A stretch of DNA of 64,000 nt. It comes from Acidisoma sp. PAMC 29798 (GTDB lineage: Bacteria > Pseudomonadota > Alphaproteobacteria > Acetobacterales > Acetobacteraceae). The stretch spans positions 1-64,000 of the forward strand of contig NZ_CP126995.1 in assembly GCF_030252425.1 (NCBI RefSeq), read 5' to 3'. The notes under the pieces were generated by a model. That model had not been told where the DNA came from. It saw only the letters and a list, made by a program, of their open reading frames with translations, and did not search any database. Positions 1 to 10,652 of this stretch are shown piece by piece (position 1 is the stretch's first letter; the number at the start of each line of letters is the position of its first letter). The position numbers and the translations under genes were made by a program.

Positions 1-43
1 TCCTGCACCGAGAACCAGGCAGGACCTAGTTAAGAGAAACTGA
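1..43. repeat. Terminal inverted repeat of an ISL3-type element lying to the left
   Basis: These bases match the terminal repeat of the complete ISL3 element at 61742-63470, with only two differences from the reverse complement of that element's left end. The bases TCCTGCACCGAG match the transposase-3' end of the complete copy (its other end reads CTGCACCAAG). The element therefore extends leftwards out of the window with its transposase on the plus strand. Bases 44-215, between this repeat and the first gene, contain nothing I can identify. Confidence 0.85.
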
Positions 44-215
44 AAGCTGAAGGCCTACACGCCATTTCGGAGCCGCAGGACCCGCCAGGTATGATGGCAA
101 CGCAGTCTGGCGGAGAAACGCTGGCGGATGCTCAGCAAACGCCAGAACCCGCAGACGACATTGCGGAGGCAGATCCGAGCCGCCGCCTCTATCATGACGC
201 TCTTGAGTGACTGAT

Positions 216-1229
216 TCAGGCGATCGTAAGGCGTGGGTTGCGCCACCCTTGAACGCCATCCACGGTGATCCGCGGCCCATCCGCACCGAGCGCGAAGATG
301 GCTGGGCGTTCGATTTCAAGAATCCAACCAGCAGGCAGCAGAGTGTCCATGATGCGGCCCTCGAGCTGGCGCGAATGGGTACCAACAAGAAGATAGGCGA
401 CCCTGTCATTCATGGCGGGCAAGCAGCCGGCAATGAAGTCTGCTTCCCCGCCCTGGATGTCGATATGCACCAAGTCAAAGCGTTCCCGCGCTCCCGCGAG
501 TTCCCTGAGAGCAATCATCGGCAGTTCATCATAATTGCCGGAGGCCGCGGCTTCACGGCGCTGCTCCTCCGTCGCGCCGAATATCGGCTCTAGCCCCCAG
601 CTCACGCCAGCCTGTCCCTGGCGAGGAAATAGCGCCATACCGTTCTCAGGCGCCGCGATGCCGCGACGAAGCGTGATCTGGTTCGGCGCGAAACCATTGG
701 TGGCGCAAGCCTCGGTGGCAAACGCGATATGACCCGCGTCACCTTCGACACCAATGACATGTACGTCGAGACCGGCCCTGCGCGCCGCAACGCCGCTGTT
801 GATCATCCAGCACCCCCAACCACAGCCGAGTTCAAGAACCGTAAAGGTGCCTCGCGCCAGATCGACCGCGCGCAGCGCGGCGCCCCATTCCGCAATGTCA
901 GCGTGCCAGTTCGCAGGTATAGGGATGGCTTCCACCGTGCCTGCCTTACCATCGAGGATGGTGGGAAAGAATTTTGGGTCGATCAACACGCCGAGGAAGT
1001 TGGTAAGATGACCCTGTGCGGGCGGCAAGCCGGGCACGCTGTGGCGGCGCATGATCTCTAGTGGATCGAAACTCGCATTATAGTGGTAGAAAGGACTTTG
1101 CGGCAGATGGCTGTCGAGGTCGGCGGTCTGAGTGCTGCGCTCATCTCGCTCATCGAGGAGGCGAGCCAACTCGTCGCGTAGGATGCGCAGCTGGGGCGAT
1201 GCGGTCGCGGCGGCGAGTGGAGCGTCCAT
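216..1229 (-). CDS. Class I SAM-dependent methyltransferase (FkbM-like), 337 aa
   Basis: This is a predicted cytoplasmic methyltransferase that probably methylates a sugar or a glycan end. The SAM-binding glycine motif ELGCGWG is at residues 133-139, an acidic residue follows beta-2 (GVEGD), and a DIQGGE motif near residue 245 resembles the DVEGAE signature of FkbM enzymes. The frame opens at a TTG five codons upstream, but the ATG chosen here has a GGGGAT stretch ahead of it. It is transcribed divergently from the exported beta-helix protein and lies at the edge of the polysaccharide locus. The family is clear. The substrate cannot be told from sequence. Confidence 0.8.
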   Translation of the reverse strand: MDAPLAAATASPQLRILRDELARLLDERDERSTQTADLDSHLPQSPFYHYNASFDPLEIMRRHSVPGLPPAQGHLTNFLGVLIDPKFFPTILDGKAGTVEAIPIPANWHADIAEWGAALRAVDLARGTFTVLELGCGWGCWMINSGVAARRAGLDVHVIGVEGDAGHIAFATEACATNGFAPNQITLRRGIAAPENGMALFPRQGQAGVSWGLEPIFGATEEQRREAAASGNYDELPMIALRELAGARERFDLVHIDIQGGEADFIAGCLPAMNDRVAYLLVGTHSRQLEGRIMDTLLPAGWILEIERPAIFALGADGPRITVDGVQGWRNPRLTIA

Positions 1230-1386
1230 GGCAAATATCCCCAATAAGTGGCTGCCGCGCGGAACAGTGCTCCCAGCTTATGTAGGAAGCGATCCGTTCG
1301 ACCAACACAAATTCGAGACATGGGCTGTGGCGGCTAGGTCCAGTCCTCAGACGGACCAGCGCAATTTTGCCACGATATAACGAAAT

Positions 1387-2697
1387 ATGGTTATCATGGC
1401 TTCGTTTAGGTGCATGACTTACATGCTTATTTTCAAGATAATGACGAGTATGGCGGGTCTTTTAACTTTTGTCGCGCCAGTAGCGATGGCTCAAGTGTCG
1501 CCTGCAAGCGGCTCGATTCTTCCGGAATCGTATAAAGTCGTCTCCGATGGTATTGATGATGCCCCATCATGGAATCGGGCCATCAAGGTTGCATGCGCGA
1601 CCGGACGCCCGATGCTCCTATCATCCAGAGTATATGAGTTCGACACACCGTTCCTGCAGGATAACTGCTACGCTAACATCATCGGAGCAGGATGGCAGGA
1701 ACCGTCAGATGGTCGCCTGTCGCGGGGGACCATTATTCATGTCCGGTTCATCGGCCGGCCCGTCATGACACTGCAAGGGAATGCGGCTGCGGGCTCACTC
1801 TGGACAAAGTTTGCCTTATATGAAGACCAGCCGCCACCGTCGGTCGGCTGGACGCCGGCGAATTTCGGTGACGCCTTGTCGATCGACAATATCAATGGCG
1901 GTGTCGAGATAAGTCACATCATGTGCCTGAACTGCACGACCGGACTCCGAATTTTCAAAAGTGGTCGAACACAGATCGCCGACATTTACGGGCAATTCTT
2001 TCGCTACGCGGTAATTGCCGAGCGTAACTATGATAGCTCAACGATGGATCATATCCATGCTTGGCCTTACTGGTCCCAGGACAAGACCGTCATCGCCTAT
2101 CAGGTGGAACACCTCGATACATTTATCCTTGGGCGAGAAGACGATCTGTTCGCGTCGGATTTGTTCACGTTCGGCGCACACTCCGCTCTAAAGTTGATCA
2201 CAACGCACGGGAACACGCCTAACGCGCCAGGCGGTTCGGGAACAATCCTGCATATCTCGACGCTACGAGGCGATTTCACAAAATGGACTCTGTGGGATTC
2301 TGTCCAAAGCTCCTCCTTCACAGACGGCAGTATCCGCATCGACGAACTCGTCCATCAGGGGGAGGCCTGGCCTGCAACGGTTGTTGCCGTCATTTCCGGA
2401 TCGTCAGCAATACGGATGGATGGAGCCGTCTCCCAGATCTCGATTGGGCTGCTCAAGGCGGATTTCCTCGACGAGTATCTGGTCGATAACGCCGATGCGC
2501 AGGGCGCCACAAATTTCGCGGTTGATCAGGGCTTTATTGATTTTTCACGGGGGCGCCCTCAACCCTATTATCTGAATTCTCCCCAACAGCCGTCAATACT
2601 GGCCTTTGGACTGCAGCCGCAGGTGTATTCTGGTGCAAAGAAGCCTCCTAGCCGCATCCCCTTTGGCAGTAAAGGTGCCGTAATCTGGCCAAATTGA
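1387..2697 (+). CDS. Exported right-handed beta-helix protein (pectate-lyase-3 like), 436 aa
   Basis: The N-terminus has a hydrophobic segment ending in AMAQ, so this is probably a secreted or periplasmic protein. The mature protein opens with a segment (DGIDDAPSWNRAIKVAC, then VYEF) that matches the usual first turn of pectate-lyase-3 / phage-tailspike beta-helix proteins, in which DG-x-DD-x-x-A-x-x-x-A is typical. Such proteins bind or cleave polysaccharides, so a role in trimming or retaining the polymer made by the neighbours is plausible. Catalytic residues cannot be assigned. Several in-frame ATGs lie within the first 25 codons, so the exact start is uncertain. It stands alone, with a 250-base gap before the next gene that shows no obvious feature. 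Confidence 0.65.
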   Translation: MVIMASFRCMTYMLIFKIMTSMAGLLTFVAPVAMAQVSPASGSILPESYKVVSDGIDDAPSWNRAIKVACATGRPMLLSSRVYEFDTPFLQDNCYANIIGAGWQEPSDGRLSRGTIIHVRFIGRPVMTLQGNAAAGSLWTKFALYEDQPPPSVGWTPANFGDALSIDNINGGVEISHIMCLNCTTGLRIFKSGRTQIADIYGQFFRYAVIAERNYDSSTMDHIHAWPYWSQDKTVIAYQVEHLDTFILGREDDLFASDLFTFGAHSALKLITTHGNTPNAPGGSGTILHISTLRGDFTKWTLWDSVQSSSFTDGSIRIDELVHQGEAWPATVVAVISGSSAIRMDGAVSQISIGLLKADFLDEYLVDNADAQGATNFAVDQGFIDFSRGRPQPYYLNSPQQPSILAFGLQPQVYSGAKKPPSRIPFGSKGAVIWPN

Positions 2698-2947
2698 GGC
2701 GCGCACTCACTTAAAGTTGTTCGCCGGAAGCAGTCAGATTGCTAAAGCCCTTGTAAAGCTTAAATATCCATTAATTCGATCTTGTCTGTGAGCCATTTTT
2801 ACCATACACGGGCATGATTGCATGCGGAATTAGAGCTAAATCGTGCTGTTATATTGCGTTTATCTAATGAAGCCCGCGTGGCGTCAACGCATCGAACATC
2901 CCTCTAACATTGCCCACAGCGGCAGACAAACCGGGTGGTAAGGCAAC

Positions 2948-5152
2948 ATGACGGTGGGAAAACTAGAGATGTTTCGAAAGTCTGTGAGCGGACAATCGCT
3001 GCGAAGCAAGGGCGATGCCGCACGCGACGCGCGGGATTGGGCTGGCGCAGAGAAGGCCTATCGGGATTTTCTTTCCAGTAAGCCGGATGATGCGGCGATC
3101 TGGGTCCAATACGGCCATATTTTGAAGGAACAGGACAAGAGCAGCGATGCCGAGCGGGCTTACCGCAAGGCTGTCGCACTCCGGCCAGATGACGGTGATC
3201 CAAGTCTGCACCTCGCTCATCTTTTGAAGCGTATGGGACGGCTATCCGAAGCCACGGAAATGTTTGAGACATCCTTCAAGGCGTCTCCCACCGGTGATGC
3301 CTACGGCGAACTACTGGCACTCCGCGGCGAGAGAGTCGACCTCGATGAGGATGATTCGGATGAAACGCTCACGACATCGGCGACTTTCATCGAAATCGAC
3401 GACCTTCTTGGCTATCTGGAAGCCCATAAGACACTCTCTGGTATTCAGCGTGTGCAGGTCGGCGTTATCCAGCATGTCTTGGCATCAGCGCGGCAGAACG
3501 AAAATTGCGTTTTCGTGCTGAACCCGATCAACGGAGATTCACTATGGATGCTCAAAAATGAGCATCTGCGCGAGCTGGTCGACTATGTCACAGGGCCTAA
3601 TGTCGATCACGAGCAGCTGAGACGCATCGTCGCGCGCGCACGCAGTGGCGCCACGCTCATCTCACCGCAAGCGGGGCAATGCTATCTGGTTCTCGGCGCC
3701 TTTTGGGGATCCGGTGGTGTCGCTGGGCGCTATCTGCATCTCAAGAAGGTCGGCGTCCTTCTTGGGGTCTACATCTACGATCTTATTCCGATCACCCATT
3801 CAGAATATTGTGACGCGCGTCTGTCACATGAATTCGCCATGTCCTTCGGCGATGGCATGGCGATCTTTGACTTCGTTTTGACGATTTCAGATTACACGGC
3901 CCGGGAAGTCATTCGATATCGGGAAAAGTTCAACCTCCCTGCCATGCCGGTCATCACCGTGCCGCTTGCGCATTCACACTCCGACAATGTGACGCCTCGG
4001 AAGCGGATGGTCTGGGGTCCGCATATCGCCCAGCTTAAAGACCGTCCCTATGTCTTGATGGTTTCAACCATCGAGGCGAGAAAGAATCACGCCTATCTTG
4101 TCGCCGCCTGGAAGCAGTTCCTGGAGGAAGGTCTGGATCCGCCGGACCTGGTTTTTGTCGGGCGATTCGGCTGGCATGTCAGCAGCCTTATGGAAATGCT
4201 GGAGCTGACGCGAAACCTCGATGGCCGAGTGCATGTCCTGCACGATCTGTCGGATGCCGAGCTGCAAACGCTGTATGACGGGAGCCTGTTTACGGCCTTC
4301 ACGAGCTTCGTTGAGGGGTGGGGCCTGCCCGTGGGTGAGAGTCTGGCTCAGGGCCGCCCCTGCGTTGCGTCATCGACCTCCTCGGTGCCTGAGGTCGGCG
4401 GCGACCTGGTTGATTACGTGGATCCGCATAATCTGCGCGATGGTCTCGAGGTTCTGCGCAAGATGGCCTTCAACGACGCTTATCGCGCGCAGCGAGAGCG
4501 CGACATTGCTGACCGTTTCGTGGCCCGCACGTGGCGCGATGTGGGCGTGGACCTTCTCGAAAAAGTCGGGAAGGTACGGACGACCGTCAAGACCAACCCG
4601 AGTGGCGAGATGTTCTTTGCGGCCGGATCGGTTTTCACGGTCTCGGACCTCGCTTTTGGCACAATTCTGCCGAAGGATTACGGACTTAGCCCGAAGCGAC
4701 TCATGCTGACCGATTTCGGTTACACGATTGAGCCCCACGGGTGCTGGATGCGCGGCAATAAGGGTTCACTGAGGTTTCGCAGTGACCAGCCCGCCGGGAC
4801 CGAGATTTCCGTCTATCTTCAGTTCTTATCGGCGCCCTGGGCGAACCACGATAACCTCTTGTCGATCGATATGGATAAGCCCGGCATTCGGCCTTCATCG
4901 AAGCGCGTGGACAACAAAAGGTCACTCGCGCCCAATTCAAGATTTTTGATGCGCTGCTCCGGCACCGTCGGGGAGAAGGGTTCTGTTTCCGTCAATGTCG
5001 TCGTCTCGGGGCACGTTCCCCTTGAACATGGTGGACCCGGCGCGCGTCGGTTCTGTGTCGGGCTCAGCGAATTTGGCTATACGGCAAGTGCCGACCTTGT
5101 TGCGCGTGTCGATATGTCGGAACATTTCATGTTCAACGCCATGGGGCGGTGA
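2948..5152 (+). CDS. TPR-containing glycosyltransferase (GT4 type), 734 aa
   Basis: The protein has three parts. Residues about 15-120 form three TPR repeats (each with the A-x-x-x-Y/F spacing and ending in KPDD, RPDD, SPTG). Residues about 140-540 are a GT-B glycosyltransferase with the SGIQRVQ segment at its start, the STIEARKNH donor-site loop and the EGWGLPVGE E-x7-E motif. Residues about 550-734 are a beta-rich C-terminal domain without a family I recognise. It probably adds a sugar in assembly of the surface polymer, with the TPR part binding a partner. TAAGG precedes the ATG. A strong hairpin follows the stop. Confidence 0.8.
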   Translation: MTVGKLEMFRKSVSGQSLRSKGDAARDARDWAGAEKAYRDFLSSKPDDAAIWVQYGHILKEQDKSSDAERAYRKAVALRPDDGDPSLHLAHLLKRMGRLSEATEMFETSFKASPTGDAYGELLALRGERVDLDEDDSDETLTTSATFIEIDDLLGYLEAHKTLSGIQRVQVGVIQHVLASARQNENCVFVLNPINGDSLWMLKNEHLRELVDYVTGPNVDHEQLRRIVARARSGATLISPQAGQCYLVLGAFWGSGGVAGRYLHLKKVGVLLGVYIYDLIPITHSEYCDARLSHEFAMSFGDGMAIFDFVLTISDYTAREVIRYREKFNLPAMPVITVPLAHSHSDNVTPRKRMVWGPHIAQLKDRPYVLMVSTIEARKNHAYLVAAWKQFLEEGLDPPDLVFVGRFGWHVSSLMEMLELTRNLDGRVHVLHDLSDAELQTLYDGSLFTAFTSFVEGWGLPVGESLAQGRPCVASSTSSVPEVGGDLVDYVDPHNLRDGLEVLRKMAFNDAYRAQRERDIADRFVARTWRDVGVDLLEKVGKVRTTVKTNPSGEMFFAAGSVFTVSDLAFGTILPKDYGLSPKRLMLTDFGYTIEPHGCWMRGNKGSLRFRSDQPAGTEISVYLQFLSAPWANHDNLLSIDMDKPGIRPSSKRVDNKRSLAPNSRFLMRCSGTVGEKGSVSVNVVVSGHVPLEHGGPGARRFCVGLSEFGYTASADLVARVDMSEHFMFNAMGR

Positions 5153-5165
5153 TCGCCGCAGCCAC

Positions 5166-5206
5166 TTCCAGACCGTTCCCCGGAACGGTCTGGAACCTTC
5201 TTTTGC
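5166..5206 (+). terminator. Rho-independent terminator after the TPR-glycosyltransferase
   Basis: A perfect 12-bp stem (TTCCAGACCGTT at 5166-5177 and AACGGTCTGGAA at 5184-5195) closes a CG-rich loop and is followed by a T-rich run (CTTCTTTTGCTTTT). It separates the preceding gene from gmd-rmd. Confidence 0.8.
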
Positions 5207-5234
5207 TTTTGCCTCACGCGACCTCCTCAGTTAA

Positions 5235-6263
<1,029 letters not shown>

Positions 6264-6266
6264 CCA

Positions 6267-7184
6267 GTGCGCATCCTCGTCACTGGCTTGTCCGGCTTCG
6301 TCGGGGGTTACCTCCCCGACGCAGTCGCGCGGCAGTTGCCGGGTGCAACGGTCGTCGCTCTTGGCTGTGACATCACAGACCAGCGGGCGGTCGCGTCCGC
6401 TGTGGCATCGATCAAACCCGATCTCTGCCTTCATCTGGCAGCGATCGCCGCGATCGGCGTCGCCCGCGCGGATCCCGATAGGACATGGGCTGTCAATCTG
6501 CACGGGACCCTGTCGCTTGCACGCGCGATCATGGCGCATGTTCCATCATGCCCCTTCCTGTTCGTTTCTTCCGCGGATGCTTATGGGCTTTCGTTCCGCG
6601 CGGGGGTCCCTCTGGACGAAAACGCTCCTCTCGCGCCATTGAATACCTATGGCGCAACGAAAGCCGCAGCCGATCTCGCGCTTGGCGCCATGGCCGCGGA
6701 TGGTCTGCACGCTATCCGGCTGCGGGCGTTCAACCACACGGGAGCGGGTCAAACTCCAGATTTTGCGATCCCTGCCTTTGCACGGCAGATCGCCCTGATC
6801 GAGGCTGGCGAGCAAGACCCCGTTGTCAAAACCGGAAATCTGACATCCCAGCGTGACTTTCTGGACGTACGAGATGTCGTGCAAGCCTATGCGCTCGCCT
6901 TGTCACGGGCACCAAGTCTTGCACCCGGCACGATCATCAACATCGCCTCAGGAACATCGCGTCGGATCGGTGATGTGCTTGACCAGATGATTGGACTCTC
7001 CGGTGTGAGCGCGCGTGTCGAAACAGAGAGCGCTCGCGCGCGGTCGACAGACATTCCCATCGCATTGGGTGATGCATCGGCTGCACACAGACTCCTGGAT
7101 TGGACGCCGCGGATTGCGTGGGAGCAAACGCTCATGGACGTTTTGGCGGATTGGCGCATCCGCGTGAGACCATTAGCTGACTAG
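6267..7184 (+). CDS. rmd: GDP-6-deoxy-D-lyxo-4-hexulose reductase (GDP-D-rhamnose synthesis)
   Basis: This 305-aa extended SDR begins at GTG with the motif GLSGFVG and has Ser/Tyr/Lys catalytic elements (SSADAYG, YGATK). The segment FNHTGAGQTPDFAIPAFARQ and the later RDFLDVRDVV are characteristic of Rmd proteins. It lies immediately downstream of gmd and almost certainly shares its transcript. Rmd gives D-rhamnose. The alternative WcaG-type epimerase-reductase giving L-fucose is less likely because the FNHTGxGQ segment is the Rmd form. Confidence 0.88.
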   Translation: MRILVTGLSGFVGGYLPDAVARQLPGATVVALGCDITDQRAVASAVASIKPDLCLHLAAIAAIGVARADPDRTWAVNLHGTLSLARAIMAHVPSCPFLFVSSADAYGLSFRAGVPLDENAPLAPLNTYGATKAAADLALGAMAADGLHAIRLRAFNHTGAGQTPDFAIPAFARQIALIEAGEQDPVVKTGNLTSQRDFLDVRDVVQAYALALSRAPSLAPGTIINIASGTSRRIGDVLDQMIGLSGVSARVETESARARSTDIPIALGDASAAHRLLDWTPRIAWEQTLMDVLADWRIRVRPLAD

Positions 7185-7372
7185 CAAACGCGTGCTCTGC
7201 TTGTTTGCCGCGGCAGGCCCCGGAATGCCGTTGCTGACGCCGAGTAGGATTTTCGGTCCGAAGACATCTATATGAAGCAAGCCGCCTTTACCTCTTACGG
7301 AAGACATAGCTCCTGACCGAATCTCCCCAGGCTCTTGCGCCGCTGTTCCGGGTTGGCGTCGATGGCTTTAAC

Positions 7373-8647
7373 ATGGCACTCAGCCGCGGCACCGGTGTCG
7401 CGACCTATGGTCGCACACTCACCCACTGCCTGCACGGCATGGGCCATCCCGTGGATGTCATCTATGGGATGAACATTTCAAAGCGCACCTCGTCCGCGTT
7501 GCGCGAAGTCATCTTCTTCGACAGCCTTGACCAGGAGCATATCCGCAAGCGGCCAATCCCACTCAGTTCGCGCTGGTGGGCTGACCGCCGCGCCGATTGG
7601 GGTGGTCATGAGGCGGTTGAAATAACAATCACCGGACGCGTTGAGGGCAGGGGGTTCGCCCATCGCATGCCCAGCTACGACCGCATCCTGAACGTGCCCG
7701 CCCTGTTCCGTGCGGCGCATCGCTATTACCGTCGCACGCGGCGTTTCATGACCATCCGGGTTCAGGATCCTCCGGCGATCATGCACTGGACCTATCCATT
7801 GCCGATTCGGCTGAAGGGCGCCCGCAATATCTATACCGTGCACGACCTCGTGCCGCTGCGGCTGCCCCATACGACGCTTGACGATAAGGGATTCCATTTC
7901 CGGCTGATTGCTGACCTCACGGCCCGGGCGGACGCCATCTGCACCGTCTCCGAGGCATCGCGCCGCGATATTCTTTCCTTTCATCCCGGCGCGGTCGCGA
8001 AGGTTTTCAATACCTACCAATCTTTCCAGCCGAGCGCCCTTGCCCTCGCGCGGCCCGAGGCTGCGATCGCCGCCGAGATTAGCGGATTGTTCGGTCTCCA
8101 AAGGGATGGCTATTTCCTGTTCTTCGGCTCTCTCGAACCCAAGAAGAACATCGGTCGGATGATCGAGGCCTTTCTCGCGACGGACACTGGTCGACCACTG
8201 GTGCTGGTGGGTGCGATGGCCTGGAAGTCTGAAGGGGAGCTTCGCTTCCTCAAGCGTGGCACCGACAGTGGCCAGATCGTGCATCTGGAATATTTGCCCG
8301 AACCCGTGCTGATGGGGCTGATCCGCGGCGCCCGCGCCGTTTTGTTCCCGTCGTTGACCGAGGGGTTCGGCCTGCCCGTTTTGGAAGCGCTGTCCTTAGG
8401 CACGCCCGTGCTCACGTCGCGCGAAGGGGCCTTGCCCGAGGTAGCGGGCGATGCCGCCGTCTACGTCGATGCATATGATACGGCCAGTATCGCCGCTGGA
8501 ATCGCGCATCTGGACAAGAACGACGCCACCTGCGCGGCGCTGCGTGCGGCAGGTCCCCCTCAGGCGGAGCTCTTCAGCATCGCGGCCTATGAGGCGCGGC
8601 TAGGGCAGATGTATGCGCAGGTTCTTGGCGGCGGGACCGAGCCTTGA
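7373..8647 (+). CDS. Glycosyltransferase, GT4 type (start codon uncertain)
   Basis: This retaining GT-B glycosyltransferase has GTGVATYGRTL near its N-terminus, the GSLEPKKNIGRMIEAF donor loop and the EGFGLPVLE E-x7-E motif. The first ATG gives 424 aa, but the reading frame stays open upstream to 7277. The bases before the ATG encode FRVGVDGFN, the first beta strand expected for the family (compare LRIAIDGRN in the paralogue at 18960-20108). No ATG, GTG or TTG precedes that strand in frame, so translation may begin at CTG (7343), or a base may be wrong. It follows rmd after 188 bases and precedes the export lipoprotein gene. Confidence 0.8.
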   Translation: MALSRGTGVATYGRTLTHCLHGMGHPVDVIYGMNISKRTSSALREVIFFDSLDQEHIRKRPIPLSSRWWADRRADWGGHEAVEITITGRVEGRGFAHRMPSYDRILNVPALFRAAHRYYRRTRRFMTIRVQDPPAIMHWTYPLPIRLKGARNIYTVHDLVPLRLPHTTLDDKGFHFRLIADLTARADAICTVSEASRRDILSFHPGAVAKVFNTYQSFQPSALALARPEAAIAAEISGLFGLQRDGYFLFFGSLEPKKNIGRMIEAFLATDTGRPLVLVGAMAWKSEGELRFLKRGTDSGQIVHLEYLPEPVLMGLIRGARAVLFPSLTEGFGLPVLEALSLGTPVLTSREGALPEVAGDAAVYVDAYDTASIAAGIAHLDKNDATCAALRAAGPPQAELFSIAAYEARLGQMYAQVLGGGTEP

Positions 8648-8732
8648 GGCGCATAGGTTCAGATTCTCGACATCTGCCCCGCCCATTGTTGTACCTATCA
8701 GTGCTGCCGGCTTGTTCAGCGAAAGTTTTCCC

Positions 8733-9959
8733 ATGCCCCTGACGTCCAGGCCGTCTTCGCGAGATTCTCTCAAGAGAAGCCTCGCACTCGTGCTGCCATT
8801 GGTGCTGCTGGCCGGCTGCAACACCTTGCCCAATAGCGGCCCCGTCGAGGCTCAGATCCTCGACGCCGCGACAAAACCAGCGACCAATCCGCTCGGGTTC
8901 AAAATCGTGCAAGTCGATCCGCAGGTGGTCAATGTCCTTGCTACAGACATGCTGCCACTCATGTCCGCCATGGACACGGGCATGTCTGATCCTTCAGAAG
9001 GGGGCAGGATCGGACCCGGCGATCTTCTCTCGATCTCGGTCTTCGAAATCGGCAGCACCTTGTTCTCTGGCGGTGGGGGCGGCCCAGCCGCCACTGGAAG
9101 TACTGCGCCGACAGGCATGGGCGCTTCGACCTCGTCCAGCGTTACCACGGAAAATCTGCCGACCATGCAGGTGGGCAGCGACGGCACGATCTCCGTGCCC
9201 TATGTCGGCCGCCTGCACGCCGCCGGCCGCACGCCTGACCAGCTGGCACGGGCGATTCAGAGTGGCCTTGCGGGGAAATCCCAGAATCCGCAGGTTCTCG
9301 TCCGCATCACCACAGACATTGCCAATGCCGTCATCGTCTCCGGCGACATCAAGAAGCCTGGTCGCGAGCCCTTGACCCTCGCCCATGAGCGATTGCTCGA
9401 TATGGTCGCGATTGCGGGGGGGCCGACCTACGCGCCGGAAGATACGGTCGTGCAGCTGACACGGGCCGGCGAAACACAGCACATTCCGCTCAAGACGCTT
9501 GAAGAACAGCCCGACCAGAACATTGCGCTGCGGCCTGACGACCGGATCCAAGTGCTGTATCAGCCGCGCAGCTTCACGGTGTTTGGCGCAACGAGCAAGG
9601 TGTCTGAGACGTCATTCAATGCGCCGACCCTCAGCTTGGCGGAGGCGCTTGCCCGGATCGGTGGGCCACTGGATGACCGCGCCGATCCCAACGCGGTCTT
9701 TCTGTTCCGCTTCGAGAATCCAGAGATTGCGACGCGGCTGGGCTTGCCAGTCAGGCCCGGCGTGGCAGCCGCCCCTGTGGTCTATCAACTCGATATGATG
9801 AACCCGACGAGCTATTTCCTCGCGCAACAATTCGAGATGAAGAACAAGGACCTCGTCTACATCGCCAACGCGAAGACCAACGGTCTCTATAAGTTCATCA
9901 ATCTGATCAGCCTGATCGCCAGCCCGGCCATTACAGCCGCCTATCTGGCGAAGAACTGA
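8733..9959 (+). CDS. Polysaccharide export outer-membrane lipoprotein (Wza/KpsD family)
   Basis: This is the probable outer-membrane channel for polymer export. From the ATG at 8733 (408 aa) there is a lipoprotein signal peptide with lipobox LLAGC, lipidated Cys29. A frame-compatible ATG at 8613 lies inside the upstream gene and would put 40 residues before the signal peptide. A polysaccharide-export domain with GPGDLLSISVFE is followed by a Gly/Ser/Ala-rich insert, then VGSDGTISVPYVGRLHAAG and SLBB-type repeats (VIVSGDIKKPG, FTVFGATSKV). It partners with KpsE, M and T, which are transcribed towards it. Confidence 0.9.
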   Translation: MPLTSRPSSRDSLKRSLALVLPLVLLAGCNTLPNSGPVEAQILDAATKPATNPLGFKIVQVDPQVVNVLATDMLPLMSAMDTGMSDPSEGGRIGPGDLLSISVFEIGSTLFSGGGGGPAATGSTAPTGMGASTSSSVTTENLPTMQVGSDGTISVPYVGRLHAAGRTPDQLARAIQSGLAGKSQNPQVLVRITTDIANAVIVSGDIKKPGREPLTLAHERLLDMVAIAGGPTYAPEDTVVQLTRAGETQHIPLKTLEEQPDQNIALRPDDRIQVLYQPRSFTVFGATSKVSETSFNAPTLSLAEALARIGGPLDDRADPNAVFLFRFENPEIATRLGLPVRPGVAAAPVVYQLDMMNPTSYFLAQQFEMKNKDLVYIANAKTNGLYKFINLISLIASPAITAAYLAKN

Positions 9960-9997
9960 TTGCTGTTCCAATCCCTCTGCGCCGCAGCGCAGGGGGC

Positions 9998-10645
9998 CTA
10001 CAGCGCTTCGTAGATCTCGACCGCTTCAACGACGTTGCCGCACATACGGAACTGGCTGTTATGGATCACTGCGCCGCTGTCGCAGGTCTCACGAATGAAT
10101 CCCATGTCGTGTGAGACGATGATCAAGGCGCGATCGGCGCGCTTGACGAAGAGCTCGTCCTGGCAACGCTGGAAGAAGCGCGCATCTCCAACCATGATGA
10201 CCTCATCGATCAGGTAACATTCGAATTCGATGGCAATCGAAAGTGCGAAGGCGAGGCGCGCGCGCATGCCAGAGGAATAGGTCTTCACCGGTTCGCTCAG
10301 CTGAGACCCGAGCTCGGCGAAATCATCCACGTAAGTCCGGGTGGCGGCATAGTCGAGGTTATAGATGCGGCAGATAAACCGCAGATTGTCGAGGCCGCTC
10401 AGACTGCCTTGAAAGGCGCCACTGAAGGCAAGCGGCCAGGACACGGACATCGTGCGCACAACTTCGCCAGCAGTCGGCGTTTCGACGCCGCCGAGGATCT
10501 TGATGAGCGTTGATTTACCGGCGCCGTTACGGCCAAGGATACCGAGCTTCTGGCCCCGCTCGACACTGAAATTGACATGATCAAGCACGCGGCGAACGCC
10601 GTGGCCGCCGCGATACTCCTTGGTAATATCGATACAGCCTATCAT
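9998..10645 (-). CDS. kpsT: Capsule ABC exporter ATP-binding protein
   Basis: This 215-aa ATPase drives export of the lipid-linked polymer across the inner membrane. It has Walker A GRNGAGKST, an ABC signature YSSGMRAR, Walker B YLIDEVIMVGD and the switch His in IIVSHD. The lack of a C-terminal carbohydrate-binding extension fits the KpsT type rather than the O-antigen Wzt type. It starts 7 bases after the stop of kpsM and is the last gene of the kpsE-kpsM-kpsT operon. Its 3' end converges on the export lipoprotein gene. Confidence 0.93.
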   Translation of the reverse strand: MIGCIDITKEYRGGHGVRRVLDHVNFSVERGQKLGILGRNGAGKSTLIKILGGVETPTAGEVVRTMSVSWPLAFSGAFQGSLSGLDNLRFICRIYNLDYAATRTYVDDFAELGSQLSEPVKTYSSGMRARLAFALSIAIEFECYLIDEVIMVGDARFFQRCQDELFVKRADRALIIVSHDMGFIRETCDSGAVIHNSQFRMCGNVVEAVEIYEAL

Positions 10646-10652
10646 CCGTGAA

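Noticed and set aside
55-246. 63-codon minus-strand frame downstream of the first methyltransferase gene
   Set aside because: It overlaps the methyltransferase end, begins at GTG without a ribosome site, and I recognise no family in it.
8613-8732. Upstream ATG for the export lipoprotein
   Set aside because: It would place 40 residues before a complete lipoprotein signal peptide and lies within the upstream gene.
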